Source: Neomegalonema sp.
Lineage (GTDB): Bacteria; Pseudomonadota; Alphaproteobacteria; Rhodobacterales; Rhodobacteraceae
NCBI RefSeq assembly: GCF_028688855.1
Contig: NZ_JAQTXI010000022.1
Location: 1 to 53,773 of the forward strand
Direction of reading: 5' to 3'
DNA: 53,773 bases
The notes beneath the pieces are model-generated. The model did no database searches. It was given only the letters and a program-made list of their open reading frames with translations, and was not told the origin of the DNA. The translations under genes and the position numbers were made by a program. Below, piece after piece: positions 46,430-53,717 of this stretch (position 1 is the first letter of the stretch; every line of letters begins with the position of its first letter).

Positions 46430-46972
46430 ATGAGCCCTTCTTCCTCCCCGACCTCCCCGGTGGATCCGCGGGCCCTGCGCGACGCCTGCGGCCTCTTCGC
46501 CACGGGAGTCAACGTGATCGCGACGCGCCTTGGCGCTCAGGATCACGGCATGACGGCCAACGCCTTCATGTCGGTTTCTCTGTCTCCTCCGCTCATCGCG
46601 ATCTCCATCGCGACGACGGCGCGGATGCTGCCTCTGCTGCGGGAGAGCGGGCGTTTCAGCGTGAGCGTGCTGGCGGCGGGGACGCAGAAGCTCGCCTGGC
46701 ATTTCGCGGGGAAGCCTGATCCGGCCTTCGCGGCGCCCTTCGAGTCGCTCGAGGGCGAGCCGGTGGTGCGCGGCGCGGCGGCGGCCTTCCTCGCCCGGAC
46801 GGCGCAGGAGATTCCGGCGGGCGATCACGTGATCTTTCTGGGCGAGGTCTTTCGTCTTCGCCTCGAGCCGCTGCGTCCGCCGCTTCTTTTCCACAAGGGG
46901 AGTTTCGGGGAGATCGCCGAACAGAGCCTCGTGAGCGCCCACATGACGGCCTTCGGCGAAGGATTCTGGTGA
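46430..46972 (+). CDS. Flavin reductase, partner of the HpaB-type hydroxylase
   Basis: A 180-residue flavin reductase-like domain protein. LRDACGLFATGVNVIATR, GMTANAFMSVSLSPPLIAISI and RFSVSVLAAGTQKLAWHFAGKPD are the typical FMN/FAD-binding segments of the HpaC group. It would use NADH to reduce FAD for the hydroxylase, completing the two-component system. It is the last gene of the rightward aromatic arm; an integrase remnant begins a few bases after its stop. Confidence 0.88.
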   Translation: MSPSSSPTSPVDPRALRDACGLFATGVNVIATRLGAQDHGMTANAFMSVSLSPPLIAISIATTARMLPLLRESGRFSVSVLAAGTQKLAWHFAGKPDPAFAAPFESLEGEPVVRGAAAAFLARTAQEIPAGDHVIFLGEVFRLRLEPLRPPLLFHKGSFGEIAEQSLVSAHMTAFGEGFW

Positions 46973-46981
46973 GGTCCATAG

Positions 46982-47299
46982 CCCGCCTGGCGACGTCGCC
47001 AGGTCAAGCGCCTCGAAGATTTCGCCCAGCGGGGCGTCTCGTTGCATGGCCTGCGCAAGAACGCGACCATCGAGCTGGCGGAGGCCGGATGCACCGAGGC
47101 CGAGATCAAGGCGATTACGGGACACGAAACATCCGCGATGATCGCGCTTTACAGCAAGGGCGCGAATCAGCGTCGCGTGGCCAAGGCGGCGCGCCGAAAA
47201 ACCGAGGTCGCCCGGCTGAAAACCGACGTCTTCGAACGTGAACGAAACGAGATTGGCAAAACGAATGGCAAAACCCGTCAGACGACGGTTGATCTCTGA
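46982..47299 (+). pseudogene. Tyrosine recombinase (integrase) C-terminal fragment
   Basis: About 105 codons that correspond to the C-terminal catalytic end of a phage-type integrase. HGLRKNATIELAEAGC has the HxxR box and TGHETSAMIALYSKGANQ holds the last catalytic His and the nucleophilic Tyr. An in-frame TAG at 46979 sits just before it, there is no start codon with a ribosome-binding site, and the core-binding and N-terminal catalytic regions are missing. It lies directly after the flavin reductase and 33 bp before the tRNA piece. It is the truncated remains of an integrative element. Confidence 0.82.
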
Positions 47300-47332
47300 T
47301 CCGCTACTGATCTGATATTTAAGGAAAAACCG

Positions 47333-47375
47333 TGGCTGGGGGACCTGGATTCGAACCAAGACTAACGGAGTCAGA
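47333..47375 (-). other. 3' piece of tRNA-Gln(CTG), attachment-site scar
   Basis: Read leftward, the sequence runs from the anticodon loop CTCTGAC (anticodon CTG) through the anticodon 3' stem, a T-arm with GGTTCGAATCC and an acceptor end CCCCCAGCCA. The 5' half is missing: right of 47375 the sequence becomes unrelated and AT-rich. Integrases often cross over within the anticodon loop or T-arm and leave such a displaced 3' fragment. With the gene on the minus strand, the element would lie to the right (toward the phage-like genes) and the old chromosome to the left. The intact tRNA copy should be beyond this window. Confidence 0.7.
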
Positions 47376-47476
47376 GGCCATTAATATTCCTTTGTTTTCA
47401 ATAGAGTTTTCAAAGATTCTGCTCCTGTTCTTGCTGAGCGGTCTCAATGACTTGAGCTGGGGTTGAAAAACCGATT

Positions 47477-48385
47477 TCACCCGCCCCACGCCTCCCTGAC
47501 GGCTCGGGCCCATGCGCCCGGCCAAGGCATGATGAATTGCTCGTCTTCACGTCCGGCGCCGTGAAAATAGGAGACGACGCCGACAGGCGTTCCGGTCGAA
47601 GCTCTCAGGACGAGCGCTCCTGAATCCGCGTTCCGGAATCCTCCGGCCCCGCCGTCGAGCTGGATCACGCCGGGCCGGACCTCGACGACCCTCTGCTCGA
47701 CGCAGCGCAGAACCTCCGACAATTCGCCGCTTTCGATCCGCCCCATGCCGCAGACGCGCACCAGCTCGCCGGGCTCAAGCTGTGTCTGCGGTCCCTGCGG
47801 CCAAGGCGTCGCCGCCCAGGCCAGAGCCGCCGCGACGGCCTCTGGCAGCTTCAGCAGCGCCAGATCATGCCGACAACGAGGTTCCTCGGGCGAGCAGGCC
47901 TCCCAATAGGCGCTCTGAACGGCCTCTCCGAACCTCACGCGCTCCAGACCCCAAGCCGCGCGCGTGGCTGGGCCGATGGAGGCCTCGACATATTCCCAAG
48001 GCGCGTCGACGCAATGGGCCGCCGTCAGCAGATATCCCCCTGCGAAGAGCGCTCCGGCGCAATGCGCCTCCTCCCATCGCCAGAGCGACCCGCGGAGCCG
48101 GATCGTGAGGCTGGCGAAATGCGGCGGCGTCTCAGTGGGCTCCCCTCCGACGATTCCGAGGGGTGGGGAGAGGGGAGGCTCAAGCCGCCGCGTCTTCTCG
48201 CCGGTGACAGAGCGCACGAGGCGCGCGCCCGCATCCGCGAGGCGATGCTCCAGCGGCAGGGCCTCGGCCTGAAGCGGAGGCGTCGGCGCCGGAGGGTCGC
48301 GCGGCGGCTCCTGCGGGCGGAGGAGGACAGCGCAGAGCGCCAGCGCGCAAAGGCCGCCCAGGAGCAGCGGAAAGCGGGATTTCAT
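47477..48385 (-). CDS. Trypsin-like serine protease with N-terminal membrane/export segment
   Basis: A 302-residue protein beginning MKSRFPLLLGGLCALAL, so a membrane anchor or signal peptide, then a Pro-rich linker and a chymotrypsin-fold protease domain. The catalytic triad is complete: His124 (LTAAHC), Asp174 (RHDLALLKL), Ser255 (NADSGAL). The usual GDSGGP is reduced to ADSGAL. The family start IVGGEPTETPPHF is near residue 83. A long in-frame extension upstream lies opposite the ankyrin gene and was rejected. It is divergent from the P-loop/ankyrin gene, with 141 bp between start codons, which suggests shared control. A proteolytic effector is plausible; no substrate is evident. Confidence 0.8.
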   Translation of the reverse strand: MKSRFPLLLGGLCALALCAVLLRPQEPPRDPPAPTPPLQAEALPLEHRLADAGARLVRSVTGEKTRRLEPPLSPPLGIVGGEPTETPPHFASLTIRLRGSLWRWEEAHCAGALFAGGYLLTAAHCVDAPWEYVEASIGPATRAAWGLERVRFGEAVQSAYWEACSPEEPRCRHDLALLKLPEAVAAALAWAATPWPQGPQTQLEPGELVRVCGMGRIESGELSEVLRCVEQRVVEVRPGVIQLDGGAGGFRNADSGALVLRASTGTPVGVVSYFHGAGREDEQFIMPWPGAWARAVREAWGG

Positions 48386-48526
48386 CTCTTGAACCTCGGT
48401 GAGAGCTACGGGCGTCAAGCCCTGGAGGGAATCCGGTTTCCGACGCTCGCGGGGATTGACCCGAGACGGTCTTTCCCTCCAAGCTCGCGCCGGGCGGACG
48501 GGATCAAGGACGGAGGCGGGGAAGCC

Positions 48527-51500
48527 ATGGGACGAGAAGCGCGCGAGGCCATTGCTTCGATCATCGTCGGCTTCCTCGCTGTCGTCCTTTTGAAGGACAA
48601 GGCCAGCCTCAAGGACATGGTTCTGGGGGGATATAAGCTCGCCGCCTTGGGGCGGGCTGCGCCCAAATGGGTGGATCTGAAGCAGACGAGTCAGGAGGCG
48701 ATCCAGAGGGTCGCAGGAGATCATGGCCGCCCCGACGACGACGCTCAGCTTCTGGCGCTCTTTGAGGACGCTCGCTTTCAACTGACCGGAGCAGATCTCG
48801 TCGAGACGGCTCAGGCCTCCAAACAGGGCGACCTCGGCGAGGCCGTCGTCCGAACCTTGTTTCGCAAGCTGCCTTTCGACGGCCATGATGAGCGGATCAG
48901 GGCGCAGGCCCGGCGGGCGCTCGAAGCCGTGACTGAGGCCTTCCTCCGAGACCCCGAGGCGCGGGCGGAGTTTCAGGCGCAGGCTCTGACGCGTCTGCTG
49001 CGCTCCTCTCTGCGCCTCCTTGAGGGGGCGGAGCGGCAGGACGAAGCCTTGACGGCTCTCAGGAGAGAGATGGAGGCCCTTCTGCAGGAGTTGCGCGGCG
49101 GGCGGCTGGCGCTCTGGAGGCCCTCTGCCCCTGAGGGCTCCGGGCGGAACTCCCAGAGCTCCTTCGTCGCCTTCTCCTATGAGCAGCGGATGACCCGCTT
49201 CATCGGGCGCGAGACCGAACGCGAGGCCTTGCAGGATTTCCTCGCATCGGTGGAGGAGTTCCACTGGTGGCAGGCGAGCGGCTCAGGCGGTCAGGGCAAG
49301 AGCCGCCTCGCCCTTGAGTTGTTGAAGGATCTCGACTCCGAATGGGACGGCGGCTTTCTTCCGGCCAGCCAATTGGCGAAAGCGGATTGGATGACGATCC
49401 GCTTCGCGGAGCCGACGCTGATCGTCGTGGATTACGTGGCGGCTCCGGAGAAGGCGGCGGCTTTCGCCGAGGCGGCGAAGCTGCTGGCCCAGCGGGCGCG
49501 GGGCGAGTTCGGAGAGGCGCGGCGGCTGGGGGCCAGGGTGCGTCTGCTGGCTCTGGAGCGCGAGGGCTTCGACCTTTCCAGCGAGAAGGACGCGGCGCGC
49601 GGGGCGCGGCGGGATTGGCTGGAGCCTTCTCTGGCGGACGCCCGGACCAGAGCCGCTCTGGAGAGGGCGGCGTTCCTGAACAAGGCGTTGCTGGTGGAGC
49701 CCCTCTCGCGCGAGGAGATGGCGGCGGTCATGCGCTCCTGGCGGATGGAGCGAGGGAAGCCGCCCCTCTCCGAGGCCGAGGTCGAAGCGCGGCTGAAGGG
49801 TCTGGAGGGCGCCCGTCAGGGCGAGGGCCGAGCCTGGCGGCCTCTGCTGGCGATGATGTTCGCCGATCAGGAGGGGTCGGTCGCAGCCGTCGACGAGGGG
49901 TTCGAGAACCTGCTGCGTCAGACGCTGGAGCAGGAGCGCAGGCAGTTCTGGCGGGACAAGGAGGGTCCGCAACCTGCGGCGGGAAATCTGGCGGCTCTGG
50001 CCTGCATGACCGGCGGGCTGAATACGGAGAGTCTGGCGGCGTTTCCCGAGGAGCCGGAGGATTTCTACGACTTTGAAGAGCCCGAAGTTCTGCGGGACGC
50101 CTGGCACGCCTGCGGCTTCGCCTATTCTCCTGATCCGCGAGCCGGCGTCCCGGCGTGGCTTGAGGCGCGGACGCCGGATCTTTTGGGCGAATATCTGGCG
50201 ATCTGGCTGCTGCATGGCGGTTTAGGCGGTCGGGCGAAGAAGCTTCGCCGGATCGAGCGTCTGGCGCGCGACGCATGGACGCAGGATTTCACGGGCTTCC
50301 TCACCTTTCTGATCCGCCTGCAGGAGGACTTCCCCCGGCATGAGGTGACGCAGGCTTTGCTGCAAGCCGCGCCTCGAGAGAGCGCGGTTTATGAGGTTCC
50401 CTCCCTGATGATTGCGCTCTTCGCCGGGATCGGCGCGGTTGGGGCGCTGGAGCGGGTCCTGGCGCGCAGCCAGGGGCCCGAGGCCGCCGAGGCTCTGGGG
50501 CTGGCCCTGATCGCCGCTGCGGAGAATGGCCGTTCCTTCGTGGTCGAGATGCTGCTCGCCAAGGGGGTGGCGGTCGATCAGACTATTGAGAGCGGGACTT
50601 TCCCGCTGCTGATGGCGGCTCAGGAGGGCCACGAGGCTATGGTCGGGAAGCTGCTTGAGGCAGGCGCGCAAGCCGACCGGGTTAATGAGCGGAATGGGAC
50701 TTTCCCGCTGCTTCAGGCGTCTCTGACCGGGCATGAGGCCGTGGTCGGGAGGCTGCTCGAAGCCGGGGCGGCACCGGATCAACTCGATCCGAAGGGGGGG
50801 GCTTTCCCGCTGCTGCTGGCGGCCCAGAACGGCCATGAGGCCGTGGTCGGGAGGCTGCTGGGGGCGGGGGCGCAGGCCGACCGGGTCCATGAGCGGAACG
50901 GGGCTTTCCCGCTGCTGATGGCAGCTCAGGATGGCCATGAGGCAGTGGTCGGGAGACTGCTCGCGACCGGGGCGGCGGCTGATCAGGTGGATCCTCAGGA
51001 CGGATTATTCCCGCTGCTGCTGGCGTCCCAGAACGGCCATGAGGCCGTGGTCGGGAGGCTGCTGGAGGCGGGCGCGCATGCCGACCAGATCAATGAGCAG
51101 GGCGGGGGTTTCCCGCTGCTGATCGCGTCTGAGAACGGGCATGAAGCCGTGGTCGGGAGGCTGCTCGCAGCCGGAGCGGCGCCTGATCAGACCCATGAGA
51201 ATGGGAATTTCCCCCTGCTTCTGGCGGCTCAGGAGGGTCATGAGGCCGTGGTCGGGAGGCTGCTTGAGGCCGGGGCGACGCCTGATCGGGTCAGTGAACG
51301 GAACGGGGATTTTCCGCTGCTGACGGCGTCTAAGAACGGGCGTGAGGCCGTGATAAGGATGTTGCTCGAAGCCGGGGCGGCGCCTGACCAGGCCCATGAG
51401 AATGGATCCTTCCCGCTGCTGGTGGCGGCGGCGCAAGGCCATGAGGCCGTGGTCGGGAGGCTGCTCGAAGCCGGGGCGGCACCGGATCAACTCGATCCGA

Positions 51501-51898
51501 AGGGGGGGGCTTTCCCGCTGCTGCTGGCGGCCCAGAACGGCCATGAGGCCGTGGTCGGGAGGCTGCTGGGGGCGGGGGCGCAAGTCGACCGGGCCCATGA
51601 GCAGGGCGGGAGTGTCCCACTGCTGCTGGCGGCCCAGAACGGCCATGAGGCCGCGGTCGGGAGGTTGCTGGAGGCGGGCGCGCATGCCGACCAGATCAAT
51701 GAACAGAGCGGAAATTCCCCGCTGCTGCTGGCGGCCCAGAACGGCTATGAGGCCGTGGTCAGAGCACTGCTCGAGGCTGGGGCGCGTGCGGATCAAGCTC
51801 ATGATCCATCAGGAACCACCCCGCTCGCTCTGGCGACCCAGAACGGCCATGAAGATGTGGTCCGGCTGCTGAAATCCGCCCTGACTCAAGAATCCTGA
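48527..51898 (+). CDS. P-loop NTPase with 14 ankyrin repeats (STAND-like)
   Basis: A 1123-residue protein. Residues 1-225: a hydrophobic N-terminal segment (about 9-22, ASIIVGFLAVVLL), then a helical region. Residues about 226-560: a P-loop NTPase with Walker A GSGGQGKS (252-259) and Walker B LIVVD (Asp302), preceded by FIGRETEREALQDFL, as in AAA/STAND proteins. Residues about 560-650: helical linker. Residues about 655-1118: 14 ankyrin-type repeats of 33-35 residues (GAFPLLLAAQNGHEAVVGRL and variants). The start follows a GGAGGCGGGG ribosome-binding site; upstream in-frame sequence lies in the divergent region. It ends 12 bp before the converging o-spanin gene. The plan, ATPase core plus repeat sensor, fits a signalling NTPase of the kind used in anti-phage immunity. 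Confidence 0.82.
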   Translation: MGREAREAIASIIVGFLAVVLLKDKASLKDMVLGGYKLAALGRAAPKWVDLKQTSQEAIQRVAGDHGRPDDDAQLLALFEDARFQLTGADLVETAQASKQGDLGEAVVRTLFRKLPFDGHDERIRAQARRALEAVTEAFLRDPEARAEFQAQALTRLLRSSLRLLEGAERQDEALTALRREMEALLQELRGGRLALWRPSAPEGSGRNSQSSFVAFSYEQRMTRFIGRETEREALQDFLASVEEFHWWQASGSGGQGKSRLALELLKDLDSEWDGGFLPASQLAKADWMTIRFAEPTLIVVDYVAAPEKAAAFAEAAKLLAQRARGEFGEARRLGARVRLLALEREGFDLSSEKDAARGARRDWLEPSLADARTRAALERAAFLNKALLVEPLSREEMAAVMRSWRMERGKPPLSEAEVEARLKGLEGARQGEGRAWRPLLAMMFADQEGSVAAVDEGFENLLRQTLEQERRQFWRDKEGPQPAAGNLAALACMTGGLNTESLAAFPEEPEDFYDFEEPEVLRDAWHACGFAYSPDPRAGVPAWLEARTPDLLGEYLAIWLLHGGLGGRAKKLRRIERLARDAWTQDFTGFLTFLIRLQEDFPRHEVTQALLQAAPRESAVYEVPSLMIALFAGIGAVGALERVLARSQGPEAAEALGLALIAAAENGRSFVVEMLLAKGVAVDQTIESGTFPLLMAAQEGHEAMVGKLLEAGAQADRVNERNGTFPLLQASLTGHEAVVGRLLEAGAAPDQLDPKGGAFPLLLAAQNGHEAVVGRLLGAGAQADRVHERNGAFPLLMAAQDGHEAVVGRLLATGAAADQVDPQDGLFPLLLASQNGHEAVVGRLLEAGAHADQINEQGGGFPLLIASENGHEAVVGRLLAAGAAPDQTHENGNFPLLLAAQEGHEAVVGRLLEAGATPDRVSERNGDFPLLTASKNGREAVIRMLLEAGAAPDQAHENGSFPLLVAAAQGHEAVVGRLLEAGAAPDQLDPKGGAFPLLLAAQNGHEAVVGRLLGAGAQVDRAHEQGGSVPLLLAAQNGHEAAVGRLLEAGAHADQINEQSGNSPLLLAAQNGYEAVVRALLEAGARADQAHDPSGTTPLALATQNGHEDVVRLLKSALTQES
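50732..50874 (+). repeat. Copy A of a 143-bp perfect direct repeat with a G8 run
   Basis: Identical base for base to 51440-51582, 708 bp downstream (seven ankyrin repeats). It includes an uninterrupted run of eight G at 50794-50801. A perfect copy of this length inside otherwise varied repeats points to recent gene conversion or unequal crossing-over. Confidence 0.8.
51440..51582 (+). repeat. Copy B of the 143-bp perfect direct repeat with a G8 run
   Basis: Identical to 50732-50874, with its G8 run at 51502-51509. The first difference after the repeat is G in copy A versus A in copy B. Slippage in either G8 run would shift the frame and truncate the ankyrin region. Confidence 0.8.
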
Positions 51899-51910
51899 CG
51901 GCGGCAGGGT

Positions 51911-52174
51911 TCAGCTCGCGCACCCCCTCGCCCTTTCTCTGAGCGCGCCCCATTCGGCCAAAGCCCGCCGCCAGACTTCGGCCTGCTCCGGCGGAGCGCT
52001 CTCCAGCGCCGCGACGAGCTGCGCGGCGAAGTCGGGCTCCAGCGGCTCGACCTCAGAGCAGATCCGCACAAGGCGCGTCTGAGGGCTGGCCGAGAAGGAA
52101 GGCGCCTTCGCGCAACCGGCGCTCGACGCCAGCAGGATCAGGGCGAACGGCGTCCATGGCTGTGCGCGCAGCAT
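51911..52174 (-). CDS. Rz1-like outer-membrane spanin lipoprotein
   Basis: An 87-residue protein with a signal sequence and lipobox (LLASSAGC, lipidated Cys21), then a short helical periplasmic part. Its first 122 bp overlap the preceding inner-membrane spanin gene in another frame, the classical Rz/Rz1 layout of phage lysis cassettes. Together with the inner-membrane partner it would bridge and fuse the envelope at the last step of lysis. Named by architecture and position only; spanins show little sequence similarity. Confidence 0.65.
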   Translation of the reverse strand: MLRAQPWTPFALILLASSAGCAKAPSFSASPQTRLVRICSEVEPLEPDFAAQLVAALESAPPEQAEVWRRALAEWGALRERARGCAS

Positions 52175-52397
52175 GCTCGGCCTCCTCGGCGGTCAGGTTT
52201 GCGGATCGGGTCTGGATCTCCGCGACGCAGCGCGCGAAGGCTTGGCCGCGGCGGAAGCCCTCGGTCTGGGCGGCCTCGACCGCTCCGGCGCTGGCGAGCC
52301 GATGCGCCCGCCAGCCTCCGGCGGCGCCGAGCGTGACCGCCAGAGCCGCCCCCGCCCCGAGCCAGGGCGCGAAGGGCTTGAGGAGCGCGAGCGTCAC
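52053..52397 (-). CDS. Rz-like inner-membrane spanin
   Basis: A 114-residue protein with one N-terminal membrane helix (about residues 11-30) and a helical, charged periplasmic part (AVEAAQTEGFRRGQAFARCVAEI). Its start overlaps the stop of the preceding small membrane protein by 4 bp, and the outer-membrane spanin gene starts inside it. This is the expected form of a phage i-spanin. Function inferred from context. Confidence 0.65.
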   Translation of the reverse strand: MTLALLKPFAPWLGAGAALAVTLGAAGGWRAHRLASAGAVEAAQTEGFRRGQAFARCVAEIQTRSANLTAEEAEHAARTAMDAVRPDPAGVERRLREGAFLLGQPSDAPCADLL

Positions 52398-52672
52398 GGC
52401 GTTCCCCCGGCGCTCGGCAAGGGCGGCGTCCGGTTCTCGACGACATGCGACAGGCGGTTGACGCTGATCGTCAGCTGCGTGTTCTGCTTCGCCAGATCGG
52501 TGAGACTGGTCTCGACGGCCGCGAGGCGGCGCTTGGTTTCGGCGGCTTCATAAGCCATGACAGCCTGGTCGCTCTGGACGGAGGCGGCGAACCAGAGTCC
52601 TCCGACGAGCAGCGCGAGCAACTGCAGGATATGGCCCAGGTTCAGGGTCCAGCCGATTCGGGGGGCGCTCAT
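52394..52672 (-). CDS. Small membrane protein with coiled coil, holin-like
   Basis: A 92-residue protein with one membrane helix (about residues 10-30, LGHILQLLALLVGGLWFAAS) followed by a coiled-coil segment (ETKRRLAAVETSLTDLAKQN). It lies between the endolysin gene and the spanin pair, the usual place of a holin or holin partner. Single-helix proteins of this form occur in phage lysis cassettes, but I cannot prove holin activity from sequence. Confidence 0.6.
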   Translation of the reverse strand: MSAPRIGWTLNLGHILQLLALLVGGLWFAASVQSDQAVMAYEAAETKRRLAAVETSLTDLAKQNTQLTISVNRLSHVVENRTPPLPSAGGTP

Positions 52673-52696
52673 GGGCGGCTCCTTGGGGTTGGGCGG

Positions 52697-53659
52697 TCAG
52701 ATCGCGCGGCGGGAATCCCGCCAGAGCAGCCAGAGCACGGCGACGCCGAGCGCGAGGATGAGGAGCGTTTTCGGATCGACCGCTCCGATGTTCAGGTTTT
52801 CGCGGAGGCGTCCGAGCGTCGAGGCCAGGCCGCTGAAGTCGACGTTCCGCCCCTCTCCCGCCAGCCATGCGAGGATCGTCCCGAGGATCCCGAGCTTGCC
52901 GCCGTTGGCCGCCGCGCGCTCCCTGAGGGCGTCTCCGCGCGACATGGGCGGCTCGGTCGCGGCTTCGGAGCCGGAAAGCCCCAGCGCCTCCCAGGTCCTG
53001 GCCCCGACCACGCCGTCGACCGCGAGGCCGTGGTCCTCCTGAAACGCCTTGACCGCCGCCACGGTCTGCGCGCCGAAGCGCCCGTCGACCTCGACGTCAT
53101 GGGCGGCCCGCAGCAGCGCCTCCTGAAGGACGCGCACCTCGAGGCCGAAGGCTCCGGCCCGCAGCACGCGGGCGGATGAACCGCCTTGCCGCTGGAATTC
53201 CCGGACGAGTTTGGCGTGATAGCCGCGCTTGACCGCGAGAGGCCCGTTGTAGAGCAGAGCCACGCGCTCCAGATCGAGGGCGCGCATGGAGGGTCCGAGC
53301 CCGGCGCCTTCGCAGAAGGTCACCATGGCGATGAGCTGGGTCTCCAGACGGGTCCGGTAGTCGCCCCGCTCGAAATCGGCCATGAGCGCCGAGGCCGAGC
53401 GATAGCCCGCCAGCCCCGCGTTTTCGCCGAGGATCTGCGGCGCGCCATGGGAGGTGGCCTCCAGCGCGGCTTCAAGGTCGATCCTCTCCGCGACGGAGCG
53501 CGCCTGCGCCGCCCGTCCTGCGGATCTGCGTTTGAAGACATGGGGCTCGAAGCGCCAGGCCGCCACGTCTCCGCCGCTCTCGATCTGAACGATGGCCCGG
53601 AGCAGGCGGGGGTCATAGGAGGCCAGAGCGGCGGCCTCCGTGAAGACGTCAGCGACCAT
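52697..53659 (-). CDS. Phage-type endolysin, N-acetylmuramidase with peptidoglycan-binding domain
   Basis: A 320-residue protein. The N-terminal N-acetylmuramidase-type domain has a probable catalytic Glu27 (RAIVQIESGGDV), with HVFKRR, SHGAPQILGENAGLAGY and GPLAVKRGYHAKLV. A PG_binding_1 domain follows (about 170-230: VLQEALLRA, VDGRFGAQTVAAVKAFQ, GVVGARTWEAL). The protein ends with a membrane helix (LLILALGVAVLWLLW) and a basic tail. The C-terminal anchor could hold it in the inner membrane until triggered. I chose the Met after a GAGGAAG ribosome-binding site; an in-frame Met 11 codons earlier is less likely. First of a leftward lysis cassette. Confidence 0.85.
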   Translation of the reverse strand: MVADVFTEAAALASYDPRLLRAIVQIESGGDVAAWRFEPHVFKRRSAGRAAQARSVAERIDLEAALEATSHGAPQILGENAGLAGYRSASALMADFERGDYRTRLETQLIAMVTFCEGAGLGPSMRALDLERVALLYNGPLAVKRGYHAKLVREFQRQGGSSARVLRAGAFGLEVRVLQEALLRAAHDVEVDGRFGAQTVAAVKAFQEDHGLAVDGVVGARTWEALGLSGSEAATEPPMSRGDALRERAAANGGKLGILGTILAWLAGEGRNVDFSGLASTLGRLRENLNIGAVDPKTLLILALGVAVLWLLWRDSRRAI

Positions 53660-53717
53660 TGCGTTCTTCCTCACGTCTCGGGGAAAGGGCAAGCGTTCTG
53701 GAGGGCGCTCTTGAGGG

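Larger units (their letters stand above)
50490..51898 (+). repeat. Array of 14 ankyrin-coding repeats of about 102 bp
   Basis: The 3' part of the NTPase gene encodes 14 consecutive ankyrin-type repeats of about 34 residues. Repeats 2-12 are very alike at the DNA level (recurring GGCCATGAGGCCGTGGTCGG), which suggests recent amplification or homogenisation. The first and last two are more diverged, as expected for capping repeats. Confidence 0.85.

Noticed and set aside
48386..49264. N-terminal extension of the trypsin-like protease to about 595 residues
   Set aside because: It would be antisense to the NTPase gene. A Met directly before a typical signal or membrane segment gives a normal start at 48385.
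50490..51898. CRISPR array, because of many short regular repeats
   Set aside because: The ~102-bp repeats are in frame, encode ankyrin motifs without spacers, and continue the NTPase gene.
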